The position numbers were made by a program, and so were the translations under genes. A stretch of DNA of 64,000 bases from the NCBI GenBank assembly GCA_032719365.1, contig CM064866.1, positions 72,179,028 to 72,243,027 on the forward strand, written 5' to 3'. Under the pieces are notes generated by a model that did not search any database, was not told the DNA's origin, and worked only from the letters and a program-made list of their open reading frames with translations. This document shows positions 22,767 to 34,528 of this stretch, piece by piece. The stretch comes from Prinsepia uniflora (lineage: Eukaryota; Streptophyta; Magnoliopsida; Rosales; Rosaceae). The stretch's first letter is position 1. Each line of letters opens with the position of its first letter.

Positions 22767-25397
22767 TGTAACGACCCGAACCGAGGATAATAATATTTTA
22801 ATGTAAAAAGACTATTTTGCCCCTAAGGGGGGGAAACTTTGACTTTTGACCCGGGAAATAATTTGGACTTTGACCCATGACTATGACGTAGGTCGGGACG
22901 TCACGAATCCGTAGACAGGCGGCACGCCGAAATCGGAGTTCGTATGAAGAAGTTATGGTCAAGGAAGCGTTTTAGCGGAATTTACGAACCGAGAACAACA
23001 GAATAAAATATTAATTTATTATGGGAATCCGTGCCAACTAATATTTAAATCAAACCAGTGGATTGGTGACAAGTGTCACCCATCCAAGCCCATACTATTC
23101 CAATAAAGCAACATTACACTATTTACCTATTTTAAAATCATTTAATTTTCCCTCCCAAATTCCCAGCCGTTGGATCCCTGCCTAAACTAATCCCAGCCCT
23201 CCATCTATTCTGATTTTTCTTCTTCATGCACGATCTCTCTGTCTGTTTCTCTCAAACACACAAACACATCCAGCCCCCCTTCACCCGTGCATCTTCTTCC
23301 ATTTTCTCTCAAACCAGGCGATCGAACCAACACCCCTCATCACACCAGCCAACCGCCAACACCACCACCATCATCTGATCATCATCACCCTGCATCACCG
23401 GCGACCACCACCCCATTTCCCTGCCCCGAACGGCCGTGCAAACTCAGACCCGAAACACAGAGGAATCGGGTCCAAGAAGCAAACCACGACATCCACCGCA
23501 CCTCGACGCAAGGGAAGCTCCAGTCTACACCGTGAGGACCCCAGGAGCGTAACTGGACGACGGCGAAGCCTGCGGCGGCGACACGGCGGCGGTAAGACCC
23601 AAAACCCGAAAGCCCCGTTTTGATTCCCTGTTTCGAACCAACGTGTTGTGATGCTTAGGAATCGATTAATTAGTTATAGACATGTCCTAGGGGTTAGATA
23701 CGAGTTGATTGGAACCAGTTTGGACGACGGAGACGGCGTGGATCGACGGAGACGACGATCGGACTGTGACCGTGAGTTTCAGCGACAGACTGGTGAGTTT
23801 CTTCTCGTTTTCTTTCTATTTTGAGGTTGTAGAACCATAGAATAGACCTAGACGACCCTATAGGGATGAACCCCGTCGAAAATGGTGGCCGGAATCGTAC
23901 AGTGGAATCAGGTCAAGCCGTGGGTCGACGGCGACCCGATTCCAGTCAAACGGGCTGACCCGGTACTGTAGCATGATGACGTCATCATGCTGACGCTTCT
24001 GACGTCATGATGACGTCATCCTGTCAGATGTTGTCAGACCAGGGACCAATCAGAACATGCCACGTGTCACCTGACAAGTGTCAGCGATGACGTCATGCTG
24101 ACGTCAGCATGACGTTACTGCTGACGTCAGCAGTACTGTAGCAGCGTTGACCCATGCGTTGACCAGGCGCGTGGGGGCGCGTGTGAATAGTGATTTTGGT
24201 GGGGCCGGTACCATTTTCAAGGTTTCGACGATACGGATCCAATGGAGGTGATTTCGTATCGATCGGAGATCGTTAGATTAGTCAAAATGGGGTTTGAAGC
24301 ACCGGGAGTAGCGCCCGGGATGCGTTTTTGAGGCGGATCTGTTCTAGGGTCTTGGTATTGAGGTCATAGGGTCCTTAAGTAACTCTCAGGTATAATAATA
24401 CAGGTTTTTAGAGATCGTTGAGCAGTAAGGACCGAGTGTGAGTGGGCTGTTTGATTTATAAAAGGCTTGCATGCATAAACTGTTTTACTATTTCCACTTA
24501 TGATTTCGATGAGTCTTATGAACTGTTTATATATGCTATTACAATGTTTTGGGCATGAGACCCGTCTGGATTATATGTGGATTTTGTTTGGGATTGTCCG
24601 GGGGACATAGGGTAAACTATACTGTTATTGTACTGTACTTTCCTACCTGTGTATATTGTCTCCTCCAGGGAGGGTTGTTGGCCTGGGTGGACCCTGGAGT
24701 AGTCACGGGGCCCTGACTGAGTGGAGTTGACCCCCGTTGGGCTGCTTACTCTCAGGAAGGCATGTTCGTATACCTCGGGCAGTGACCGGGATACCGGGAG
24801 CTGATGTACCTAGAGAGTCTCGGGTGTGAGACCCTGATTGGCAACGCGTAGCCTTAGAACCGTGACATCATTTGGGTTGGGTTTTACAGTGCACTGATAT
24901 GTTAGTTTCTCCTTTCGATTATTATTGTGGTTTTATGGTTAAGATTTCATTACGATATTATGTTTTCACTGCATGCAAGATTTGGAAAACGGAGGGGTAA
25001 AACCTTATGATTATTTTCTTATTAAATTGATTTATAAACTGTTATTTTTGGCCCACTCACCCTTGTTTTACTGACCCCTCCAGACCCTGACACGAAAATA
25101 GAGGAGGAGGACCCGGAGGAGGATGCAGAGGTTTAGTTTGCTTAGCTGTGCACCTGTACACCCACTTGTGGGTAGGTTGAGCACCGAATAAATGTACTCT
25201 GACTATTGTGCTCATGTGTTGTATTTTACTTTCCCTTGTCTGACAATATCGCTTTAAACACTGTAGTTGTACGTTATCTATCTATTTAAGTATTCGGTTT
25301 TTATTTAAGGGTAATTTTGGTATGTTTAGAGTCATTGTCAGACGGGAGCGGGTCACGTCCCCGGGTGGTCCCAGTGGGATTGGGACGGGTCCTGTCA
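22767..25397 (+). mobile_element. Solo family-A LTR with TSD ACTAT
   Basis: 2,631 bp, starts TGTAACGACCCG and ends GGGACGGGTCCTGTCA. The perfect duplication ACTAT is at 22,762-22,766 and 25,398-25,402. Landmarks: GTGACAAGTGTCAC at 23,066-23,079, a dense TGACGTCA cluster at 23,977-24,129, GTGTGAGTGGGC near 24,437 and GGCCCACTCACC near 25,050. The apparent ORF at 23,287-23,535 is low-complexity H/P/T and not supported as a gene. Confidence 0.95.
23977..24129. promoter_or_regulatory. Cluster of six TGACGTCA bZIP-type sites in the LTR
   Basis: Perfect palindromic octamers TGACGTCA at 23,977, 24,000, 24,011, 24,088, 24,099 and 24,122, plus TGACGTTA at 24,110. A G-box-type CCACGTGTCA lies at 24,060-24,069. 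These match binding sites of plant TGA and other bZIP factors. The homologous parts of LTRs 4,426-9,993 and 12,754-18,304 keep fewer sites (for example near 8,320 and 13,879). Whether they drive transcription is inference. Confidence 0.75.
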
Positions 25398-27355
25398 ACT
25401 ATCACGCATGCATGATCACCTGGCACGCCTGCATTCCATCTGGGCAGGACCACATGATTCATACTATACAGCCTCACCTGAACGTCCTTTGCAGCCTTAC
25501 AGAAGGCACCGGTGCGTGTGTCTTAGGAGTTTAAGCATAATTGCGAAAGAAGAACATATTTGGAGCAACAAGAAAGAAAAAAGAAAAGAAGGAAACAAAC
25601 AGAGGAAAAACAAACAGGGGGAAAAGAAAAAACAAAAGAGAAAAGGAGAGAAAACCAAAAAGGAAAGGGAATTGAGGAACAAGACTTGGAATGATTCTTG
25701 TTATTGTTGTGGACACTGTAATAGGACAAGGATGAGAACCAACGTTGGAACACCACTGAAACAAGGTAGGAACACGACTGAAACACCTCAATCGTACCAC
25801 CCTTGAACCGAATTTTTATTTTGATCATTGAACCATTAAACTAAGGTCACTATTATCCTTCTTAGTACGACCGAGAAAAGAAAAGCATTCGAGGAATTTG
25901 ACATAGGAAACATGCTAGAACAGAGATTAATGTTAACCAAAACTTCCAAGCTCGTGTTCTTGAAATATTGTGTTTTTGAAGTTATATTCATGTTCCTAAC
26001 ATTGATTAAAACAGGTTTGACGGATTGAATGTAAAAAATTGATGAAAATGGAAGAAATAAGAATGTGTAAGGTTATCGTCATGACCTAGTTGTAGAGATC
26101 CGAGTCGACTCGGCTCGAGGTTGAAGGCGACTACGCCTACAACTACAACTATAGGCACGTGGGGAGCTGCTGCCTAAACGTCCACTGGTAGGTGGCAGCG
26201 TACCTCTGGTTTCGGTTAACACGTGTTTTACTATTTTCAAAGTTATAGACATTTTAGTGTAGGTTTCGAGTTGATCAAAAACCACTTCGGGGTTATTTTG
26301 AGCGTCTAAAGTGACAGTGTTTATGCTTAGGACGCTTGTGTTATCTCGGGATTTTGAATACGAGGTTATGTTTAATGGTAATGACCTTTAATTATTATTT
26401 TTGTTAGGCTAGAACGCACCATGGACTTCAGAGGAGCACATAGCTTCGGATTGAACTTCTTGGAAAAACTGACAGGACCCGTCCCTAAATCTCCTTGAAA
26501 ATCGAGTCGTCCTGCTCCAGTATAACAACTCTATTCTGACAAGGGATTTCACCAACTTTATCCATGCTTATCCCGATTAACCAAATAAAATCCTAATAGG
26601 TCGTTAATTAAGCATAATTTTATATTACTTTATACCCTTTATACTTAACTTTTAATATTAAAATAATAAATAATTAGATAAAATAATATATTTTGTGATA
26701 TTTCTGTTTAAATAAATAAAACTTGTAATGTGGAGCGTTTTGGCGAAGGAATCGTCCCGATCGGAATTATAACGAAGAAATTATAGACGAATTTCGATTG
26801 AATTATAGAAATTAATTAACATTTATGTTGCAAGCCCAAATTCATATTTTAAATCCAGCCCATTTTTTCTTTTGTGCAGCTCAGCAGCAGCCCAATGAAA
26901 CCGTCCCAAGCAGCAAAGCCCGCGCGTGACCCGCCTGCTTCTACCCGACCCGCGCATTCCTGTTCTGCTCCAACTAGCGACCCGTGCGCCAGCTACCTAC
27001 TCGGTCCAGTCCAATCAGCCCAGAGCCCACCTGCCGCTGCATCTAACCAGCCCACCTGCTCGCCCTGAATTTCATCTGAAGCCCAGTTCGTACATCAGCT
27101 GCACAGCCACCTGCCCTTCACCAACCATCCGTGCACCAGCCCAGCAAGCCACCAGCCCACCTAATCTCTGCTCCAGCCCATTTTTTTACAACCAACTCCC
27201 CTTTTTGCATCAGTTTTCAACTCCAAATCAGCTCCAAACCATGCCTAATTTCATCATTAATCATCATTGTTCATCATTATTCATCATTTCATTTTTATTT
27301 ATTTTTTATTGTAATTTTTATTTACTTTATTTTATTTTTTTAGTAGCTTTTTCTC

Positions 27356-27368
27356 CCTATAAATAGGG
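27356..27368 (+). promoter_or_regulatory. TATA box of the Athila-like LTR
   Basis: CTATAAATAGGGG, a near-consensus plant TATA box. The start site would be about 30 bp downstream, near 27,390. Confidence 0.7.
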
Positions 27369-27787
27369 GTTCATTTCACTTTGTTAAAGGGACTTTGTTT
27401 TGAGAGAGCTCCTAAACACAAATTGTATGTTTCCTTTAGAAATACCAAAACTTAGTATTTTTGTTGCAATTCTAGAGTTTAAGTTCACATTCTCGTGTTT
27501 ATTCATCCATCTGCATAAGGTTTCTTGTGCTGTCAGAAAATTTTGTGAATAACATTTCATTTTTTTCCATCCATTTTCGGAATCACAAGATTTCTTGGAT
27601 TCCGAAAGTGTAACTTGTTTTTCCTTGCTTAAACTCTCATTATTGATTCGGTTTTATTTTCTTTAATTCAATATTTTTGTGGGTATTTTCTTTCTAACTT
27701 TTGTAGACAAGAATATCATTATAATGTGTTCTACTTTCCGAACTTCATTTACTTCATACATTTGAGTGTTTAAGCTTCAATTCTATA

Positions 27788-27921
27788 CTAAGTGTTTATG
27801 ACCGTTGTTCGGTGCACTTAGTAAAAAATTGAAAAAATTTAAATGTTTGACACACATTCAAATCATAAACATTAGGTTAATCATTTTATAAGTGTTTATG
27901 ACCGTTGTTCGGTGCATTTAT
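27788..27921 (+). repeat. Two hairpins with the same loop and co-varying stems
   Basis: 27,788-27,821 and 27,888-27,921 are both 34 nt and share an 18-nt core TTATGACCGTTGTTCGGT. The ends are CTAAGTG/CACTTAG in the first and ATAAGTG/CATTTAT in the second, so the outermost stem pair changed on both sides. They lie about 400-530 bp after the TATA box, in the transcribed part of the LTR. Confidence 0.75.
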
Positions 27922-28122
27922 AATATTAAGAAAATGTATGCATGTGTAAGATGGTGAAAGTAGAATTTTATAATATGTTCAAATTATGCAAATGTTAGAG
28001 TGTTGGTAAAATTTGTATTTGAAGAAAGTCCACTTGTATATAGGTTAAAATAAAAATATAATTAGTTTATATTTTTTTTTACTTGTTTTTGTATGATTAT
28101 AATCCCTAAAACCTCCCCCCCA

Positions 28123-28312
28123 CCTTTATTCTTTTATTCTTTTATTCTTTATTTCATTAATCCATTGATTCTCTTATTCATTAATTCTTTTATTCATTAA
28201 TTCTTTTATTCTTTTATTCTTTATTATTTAATTCTTTAATTCTTTAATTCCTAAATTCATTATTCTTTGATTATTCATTATTTTTTTATTATTCATTATT
28301 CTATTTAACTAA
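28123..28312. repeat. TTATTC-rich low-complexity tract
   Basis: Irregular repeats of TTATTCTT and ATTCATTA over about 190 bp, followed by A+T-rich DNA. Confidence 0.85.
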
Positions 28313-30905
28313 CATATTATTAATATTCCCTAATTTCCCCGGTTAAGAACGATCTCTATTTACCAATACTACAACTACACAAAAAGGGTTTAATTTGTCT
28401 AATACTCAAATTACGTGTTTAATTTAATACGTAGTTTGGGCGTTATCAAACTCATCTTTGCGGGATTACCGCTCACGTCCAACCCACTACCCCGACAAGT
28501 AGTGAAATCTACTAGTTCAAAAATATTCGGTCTTACTTTCATTGCTATATTTATCACAATTGAAACGTCAATTATATACTAAAATTTATAAATCTAAATA
28601 CATAACCATCCGCATATTGTAACGACTCGTCCCAAATTCTTAGATTAGATTAGTGACTAATCACAATTAGTGAGGCTAATCGGTGATTAGTTAGGCAAAA
28701 TCAGACAAACAATGCAAAATGACCGTTTTGCCCTTAGACATGGGCAAAACATGACTTTTCGATCAGGCGGTCAAATGGACTTTGACCGATGACCGTGACG
28801 TAGTTTAGGACGTCACGAGTTCATAGACAGGTAGTACGTTCAATTCTGACATTCGAGGAAGAAATTATGATGTTCGGAAGTTTAGGGGCATTTTGGTAAT
28901 TATGGTTAAAAGGAGTAAATAGTTGACTTTTTGATCGAGAGATCCGAGGGCCGAGGGCCGAAGATCGTTACGTAGATCGGGATGATACGAATCCATAGGC
29001 AGGCGGCATACTGAAATCGGACTTCGAACGGGGAAGTTATAGGTCACGGAAGTTCGATTTCACTATGCACGTACTTCGAGACGAGGATGATTTGGCAAAA
29101 TCTGATTGGACTAGATATTTCAGGTGGGTCTCATGGATGAGTGACAAGTGTCACTCATCCCATTGGTCCAAACCCCTAAATTGTGGATCTACTTAATTAA
29201 ATATTAATATAATTATTATTTTATAATTAACTCATCCAACACTCAATCTTGGCCCTTTATTCCATTTAATCCCTCAGATCCTAACCATCCATTATTCCCT
29301 CTCTCATCAGCCATCATCTCTTCTTTCTTCATCCTCAACCCCGAACCCCCCCTTATGCACCATTTCTTCATTTTCTTCAAAACACACAAACACCACACAC
29401 ACCTCACTATCATTCATCCTCTGAGCACAAATATTACCGTGAGGAGGTGGTGAGAGGCTGAGGATGGCAAGCCACGGCTGGGGACGGCGGTGGCCACTGC
29501 GGGAGGAGGTCGACCGTGAGGTAAAAATATTTAAAATTCGAAGTTTGGTTTTAATGGGTTTTACTCGATTCCTTTAATTGGGTAAGGTTTCTGGGGACCT
29601 AGGGAGAAGTTTGGGATTGGTTTCGAGGCCTAGGACAGCCGGGAGTGGCCGTGAACGGCGGAGGAATGCACGGCCGCCATGGCCGAGCTTGGAAGGAACG
29701 AGTTTGGGTGGTTTTTTGGTTTTTAATTAGTTAGAAAGTTAGGGTTTAATGTTAGGATCAAATTAGAATTAAAAAGGAACGAAATGGAGTAGAAATGGAT
29801 GGTTTTGAATGATGAACCGGTCGAGCCGGTCCGGTCCGGTTCAAACCAGCGAACTCGGTCGGCGGGAGGTTGCTGGTGACACTGTTCACCGCGCTTGATC
29901 TCACGCGCAGGTGACTTCCTATGGAGCGTGGGGGTGCGTGAGACACTGTTTGGGAATGTTATCAACATGTGAAACACTCTATTCGATGTAACGAACATTT
30001 TGGGACTGGTTTCGTGTCGATCGGACACCGTCTCGATAATGTTCGGGGCATCGGAAGGTTTCGGATCGAGTTTAAAAATAGTTAAAAATATCAGAAAATT
30101 ACGGGACTTTAGTAGGAGGTTAATAAGGTAGTTAGTAACCTTTTATTACGATTTGGACAGGTTTGGGATTCCCGATGATGGTGATTGGCTCGGGAGACCC
30201 TATGACACGCAAATCGAGGCGGCAGCTCGGACGGTATGTGAGTGGACCTTGTTTTCTAAATTGGTGCATGCATAAATGTTTATTATATGTTTTAAATACT
30301 TTTTTGTGATGCCTTGAGTGCATTTGGATGTGTGGTTACGTATAGGCACGTATTTCGAGATTTCGGGCCTATACTGTGCCTATACGGGTCTGTATGTCTT
30401 TCTTGGTCTAAATGAAAAGGTTTCGGATCTCTAAAAGGATAAACTCGGGTATAAGACCCATTTGATTTTGTCTCGGGCATATGACGCTATTTACAACCTT
30501 CGGGTCTAAATCGTGATCGCGACGGGTGCTATGTGCACGGCGATCAACGATGTAGCGCTCGCCTCCGGATTGGGATGTGTTCCTTCCAGAGAGGTCACGA
30601 TGCACGATTCGTGGTCGGGCAGCCTGGGGAGGCTCGACTTCAGAGTTCTAATGGTTCAGGATAACGATCAGTGATGAGTGCACCATGATCTTATGGTGGT
30701 CGCGTCGGTTCATTCGTTCACGGCGACATACCAAGATTGAGGGCGGTCCTGGATGGATGGTTGCACACATCACTATGATCGGAGTCGTGAATGACCCTTA
30801 GATATCGGGCAAGATGCCCAGCTGATGTCATATGTTCGGGCACGAGACCCAGTTGTTTTACACTGATGATTTCGGGTCAGGAACCCTAGATGGATTCCCA
30901 AGTTC

Positions 30906-31030
30906 ATGACGGTTTATAGGAACCGGCATGAATTCTGGAAAGGTCATTGTGGTTCATGACGGTTTATGGGAACCGGCATGAACCCTTGTCAGGTCATTAT
31001 GGTACATGACGGTTTATGGGAACCGGTCAT
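30906..31030. repeat. ~55-bp tandem repeat with 30-nt hairpin
   Basis: Two full units and part of a third, each with the hairpin TTCATGACGGTTTATGGG followed by AACCGGCATGAA (stems TTCATG/CATGAA and CGGTT/AACCG). The same array appears inverted at 32,225-32,357. Confidence 0.88.
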
Positions 31031-31435
31031 GGAGGATGTTATCTATATGTATATGAATATAATGGAGGTTATGGATCATTACGGTTCAGGGGAACCAGGC
31101 ATGAATGTTTATGTTATGTATATATATATATATGTTCATATACCTTCCTTTACTTGTTCTATTATCTCCTCTGGGGAGGGTCGTTGTCCTGGGTGGACCC
31201 CGGAGTAGTCACGGAGCACCGACTGAGTGGAGTCGCCCCAGTTGGGTTCCTTACTCTCAAGAAGGCTTGTACTATAACCTCAGGGCGGGTCATTAGTCTT
31301 CGGACATTGACTTGGTACCTGAAAGACTTGGGTTTGAGACCCCGGGTAGCACGCGCGTAGGTTTGGAAACCGTGACAGGATTGGTTGTGTGAATTATATG
31401 TATATATGATGTATGTTATATGATATGATATATGA

Positions 31436-34400
31436 TGACAGGACCCTTCCCAATCCCCCCCGGGATTAGTGCGGGATGACCCTGCTCCCGTCTAACACGA
31501 AGTGTCAGACAAGGGATATTTCTGACCTTTGCCCTCTCGGGCTATCAGAGTACGCCAGGATCCGGAGGAGGTATGTGATATCTCAGTCTCTGCTACAGTC
31601 CACATCTGATGTCAACCTGAAGGGCAGTCAAAACATTAAAAGCTGTGAGTGGACAAAACCAAAGTTTATAAAAACATTTCATAAGAAGACATTTGTACCC
31701 TTCACTAAAAAGCATGCATGCATTCGAAAATCATTTATTCAGAAATCATATGCAGCAACTAAGCCCAAAACCAAGATTGAAAGAACCATAATGAAAATGA
31801 ACTATACGGGCCACTGCCCAAAACCTGTGTAAACGCACATCATACATCATATCATATATCTCATATATCATACATCATATATACATATAATTCACACAAC
31901 CAATCCTGTCACGGTTTCCAAGGCTACGCACGTGCTACCCAGGTCTCAATCCGAGTCTTCTCAAAGTCAAGATCAATGTCCGTAGACCACTGACCCTACC
32001 CGAGGTAATAGTAATCATAGCCTTCCTGAGAGTAAGGAACCCAACTGGGGGTGACTCCACTCAGTCGGTGCTCCGTGACTACTCCGGGGTCCACCCAGGC
32101 CAACAACCCTCCCCAGAGGAGGTAATAGAAGTAAAGGAAGGTATATGAATACATATATATACATAACATAAACATGCATGCCCGGTTTTCTTGAATCGTC
32201 ATGATCCATAACATCCATTAATCAGGGTTCATGTCGGTTCCCATAAACCGTCATGTACCATAATGACCTGACAAAGGTTCATGCCGGTTCCCATAAACCG
32301 TCATGAACTACAATGACCTTTCCAGAGTTCATGCCGGTTCCCATAAACCGCCATGAACTTGGAAATCCATCTAGGGTCCCTGACCCGAAATCATCAGTGA
32401 AAAACAACTGGGTCTCGTGCCCGAACATATGACATCAGCTGGGCACCGTGCCCGATATCTAAGGGTCAGTCACGACTCTGATCATAGTGATGCATGTAAC
32501 CATCCATCCAGGACTGCCCTCAATCCTGGTATGTCGCCGTGAACGTATCAACCGACGCGACCATCACAAGATCATGGTGCACTCATCACCGGTCGATATC
32601 CTGAACCGTCAGCACTCCGAAGTCGAGCCTCCTCAGGCTACCCGAAAACGAATCGTGCATCGTGACCTCTCCGGAATGAACACATCCCAAACCGGAGGCA
32701 AGCGTCGTATCGTCGATCGCCGTGCACATAGCACCTGCCGCTACCACGATTTAGACCCGAAGGTCGTAACTAGCGTCATATGCCCGAGACAAAACCAAAT
32801 GGGTCTCATACCCGAGTTTATCCTTTTAGAAATCCAAAATCATTTCATTTACACCAGTAAAGAAATACAGACCCTTATAGGCACCGTATAAGGCCGAAAC
32901 CTCGAAATACGTGCCTATACGTAACCACACATCCAAATGCACTCATGACATCACAAACAAGTATGTAAAACATATAATAACCATTTATGCATGCACCAAT
33001 TTAGAAAACAAGGTCCACTCACAGACCGTCCGAGTTGCCGTCTCGATTTGCGTGTCATACGACTCCCCGAGCCAATCACCATCACCGGGACTCCCAAACC
33101 TGTCCAAATTTTAATAGAAGGTTACTAACTACTTAATTAACCTTACATTAAAGCCCCGTAATTTTCCTAAACTTTTAACTATTTTAAAACCGACCCTAAA
33201 CCTTCGGACACCCCGAAACCTATCGAAACGATGTCCGATTGACACGAGACCAGTCCCAAAATGTTCGTTACATCGAATAGATGAAATAGCATGTTGGAAA
33301 CTTCCCCAAAAGATTGGACACGCACCCTCACGTGCCCAAGATAGGTCCTGCGCGTGGGCCTCACGCGCAAGGACTATTCATCTTCTTTCTCACGCAATCG
33401 ACCGGTACGACCGGTTTTCTGTGCAGGCCGGTTCAACTGGACCGGCGTGACCGGTCCGGACCTCCTACTCCCTCATTTTTCATCCAATCTTCTCCTTTTC
33501 GATCCTAAACTTCCTATTTTCAAGTTTCCTATCTAAACCAATCCCTAAAACTAATTAAAAACCATTAAAACCTAAGGTTCCAAAACTTGGTTCACGGTCC
33601 AAGTTTTCCAAAACCTCCCCCACGGTGTCTCGACCTCCAAATCTTCCTCAAAACCATTCTAATACTCTCCTACTAACCCATTTAACTCAAAACAATCCAT
33701 AAAAACGATCCAAAATACAAAGAATGGAAAAATGGATTAAATCGGTTAAAACCGATTACCTTTCGGGTTTTGGGCCTCCGCCGTGCACGGTGGCTCCATC
33801 CTGGCCGGCCACCATCATCCACCGTCCTCTCCTCACTCTCTGGTCCTCTCAGTCATGATCAAATAGGGTTGGGTTGGATTTGGGTGAAGGTTAGAATGAG
33901 ATCGGGGTAATGGGTGTGTGTTTGAATGAAGAAATGAAAATGCACGGGGAAAGGGAGATGCATGAAGAGAAATTGGTGTCCATTGGATGGGTGACACTTG
34001 TCACTCATCCATTGGGCCTTGAGACAAATATATGGGCCCACTAACTGCCAAAAGTTAAGTTGTTTCGTAAAACGTGCAATAGTGCATTTAAACTTCCGTG
34101 AACCGTAACTTCGTCGTCGAACGTCCAAATTCGACGTGCCGCCTGTCTATGGATTCATATCGTCCCGATCTACGTAACGGTCCTCAGCCCTTGGCCATTG
34201 GACCTCTCGGTCAAAAAGTCAACTATTTGCCCCTTTTAACCAAAATTACCAAAATGCCCTTAAACTTCCGAACGTCATAACTTCCTCCTCGAACGTCGGA
34301 ATTGAACGTGCCACCTGTCTATGAACTCGTGACTTCACGAACTATGTCACGGTCATTGGTCAATTTCCATTTGACAGCCCGATAAAAAAGTCAACGGTTT

Positions 34401-34528
34401 GCCACCGCCTAGGGGCAAAATAGTCATTTTGCATCGTTCGTCCGATTTCGCCTAACTAATCACCGATTAGCCTCACTAATCGTGATTAGTCACTAATCTA
34501 ATCTAGGAATTTTGGACGGGTCGTTACA
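31436..34528 (-). mobile_element. Innermost inverted solo family-A LTR
   Basis: 3,093 bp; plus-strand text starts TGACAGGACCCTTCCC and ends GACGGGTCGTTACA. Perfect TATGA duplications at 31,431-31,435 and 34,529-34,533. It is closely related to its host LTR, which makes the region nearly palindromic. TGTGAGTGGAC is at 31,644-31,654, GTCCACTCACA at 33,013-33,023 and GTGACACTTGTCAC at 33,991-34,004. The 134-codon ORF at 32,487-32,891 has a counterpart in the other arm and is not supported as a gene. Confidence 0.95.

Larger units (their letters stand above)
22472..25502 (-). mobile_element. Copia-like solo LTR, split by a family-A solo LTR
   Basis: On the minus strand this has a TATA box (AGTATATATAGATCAT, near 22,574-22,589) and downstream R-U5-like text ending near the plus-strand position 22,472. 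It fits plant Ty1/copia LTRs in layout. The right part is 25,403-25,502, ending CTTACA. The flanks GAAAG and GAAGG agree at four of five bases. The start is uncertain by about 25 bp. Confidence 0.5.
26724..28448 (+). mobile_element. Athila-like solo LTR (about 1.7 kb)
   Basis: A block unlike family A, starting TGTAATGTGGAGCG and ending GGGCGTTATCA. AACT flanks it on both sides (26,720-26,723 and 28,449-28,452), a four-base duplication. It contains a strong core promoter (CTATAAATAGGGG) and ends with text like Ty3/gypsy LTRs of the Athila type (AAGAACGATCTC...CACAAAAAGGGTTTAATTT). ORFs at 26,874-27,366 precede the TATA box and are P/S/A-rich noise. Confidence 0.55.
28618..34528. repeat. Near-palindrome: ~2.7-kb inverted arms around a ~0.4-kb loop
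   Basis: The left arm 28,618 to about 31,435 pairs with the right arm at about 31,850-34,528. The loop is the remaining end of the inner LTR (31,436-31,845), which can pair instead with 34,534-34,995. Sampled stretches (30,900-31,020 against 32,220-32,345) look about 95% identical by eye. A transcript across it would fold into a long double-stranded RNA. Confidence 0.9.

Noticed and set aside
25552..25680. K/E-rich coding segment
   Set aside because: Purine-rich low-complexity DNA; ORFs on both strands are equally long.
32487..32891. 134-codon ORF as a gene
   Set aside because: Lies in an LTR and is mirrored in the inverted arm at about 30,400-30,700; no recognisable domain.
28618..34528. 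A foldback or MULE-type DNA transposon with long inverted repeats
   Set aside because: Two separate 5-bp TSDs and TG...CA ends show two nested solo LTRs instead.
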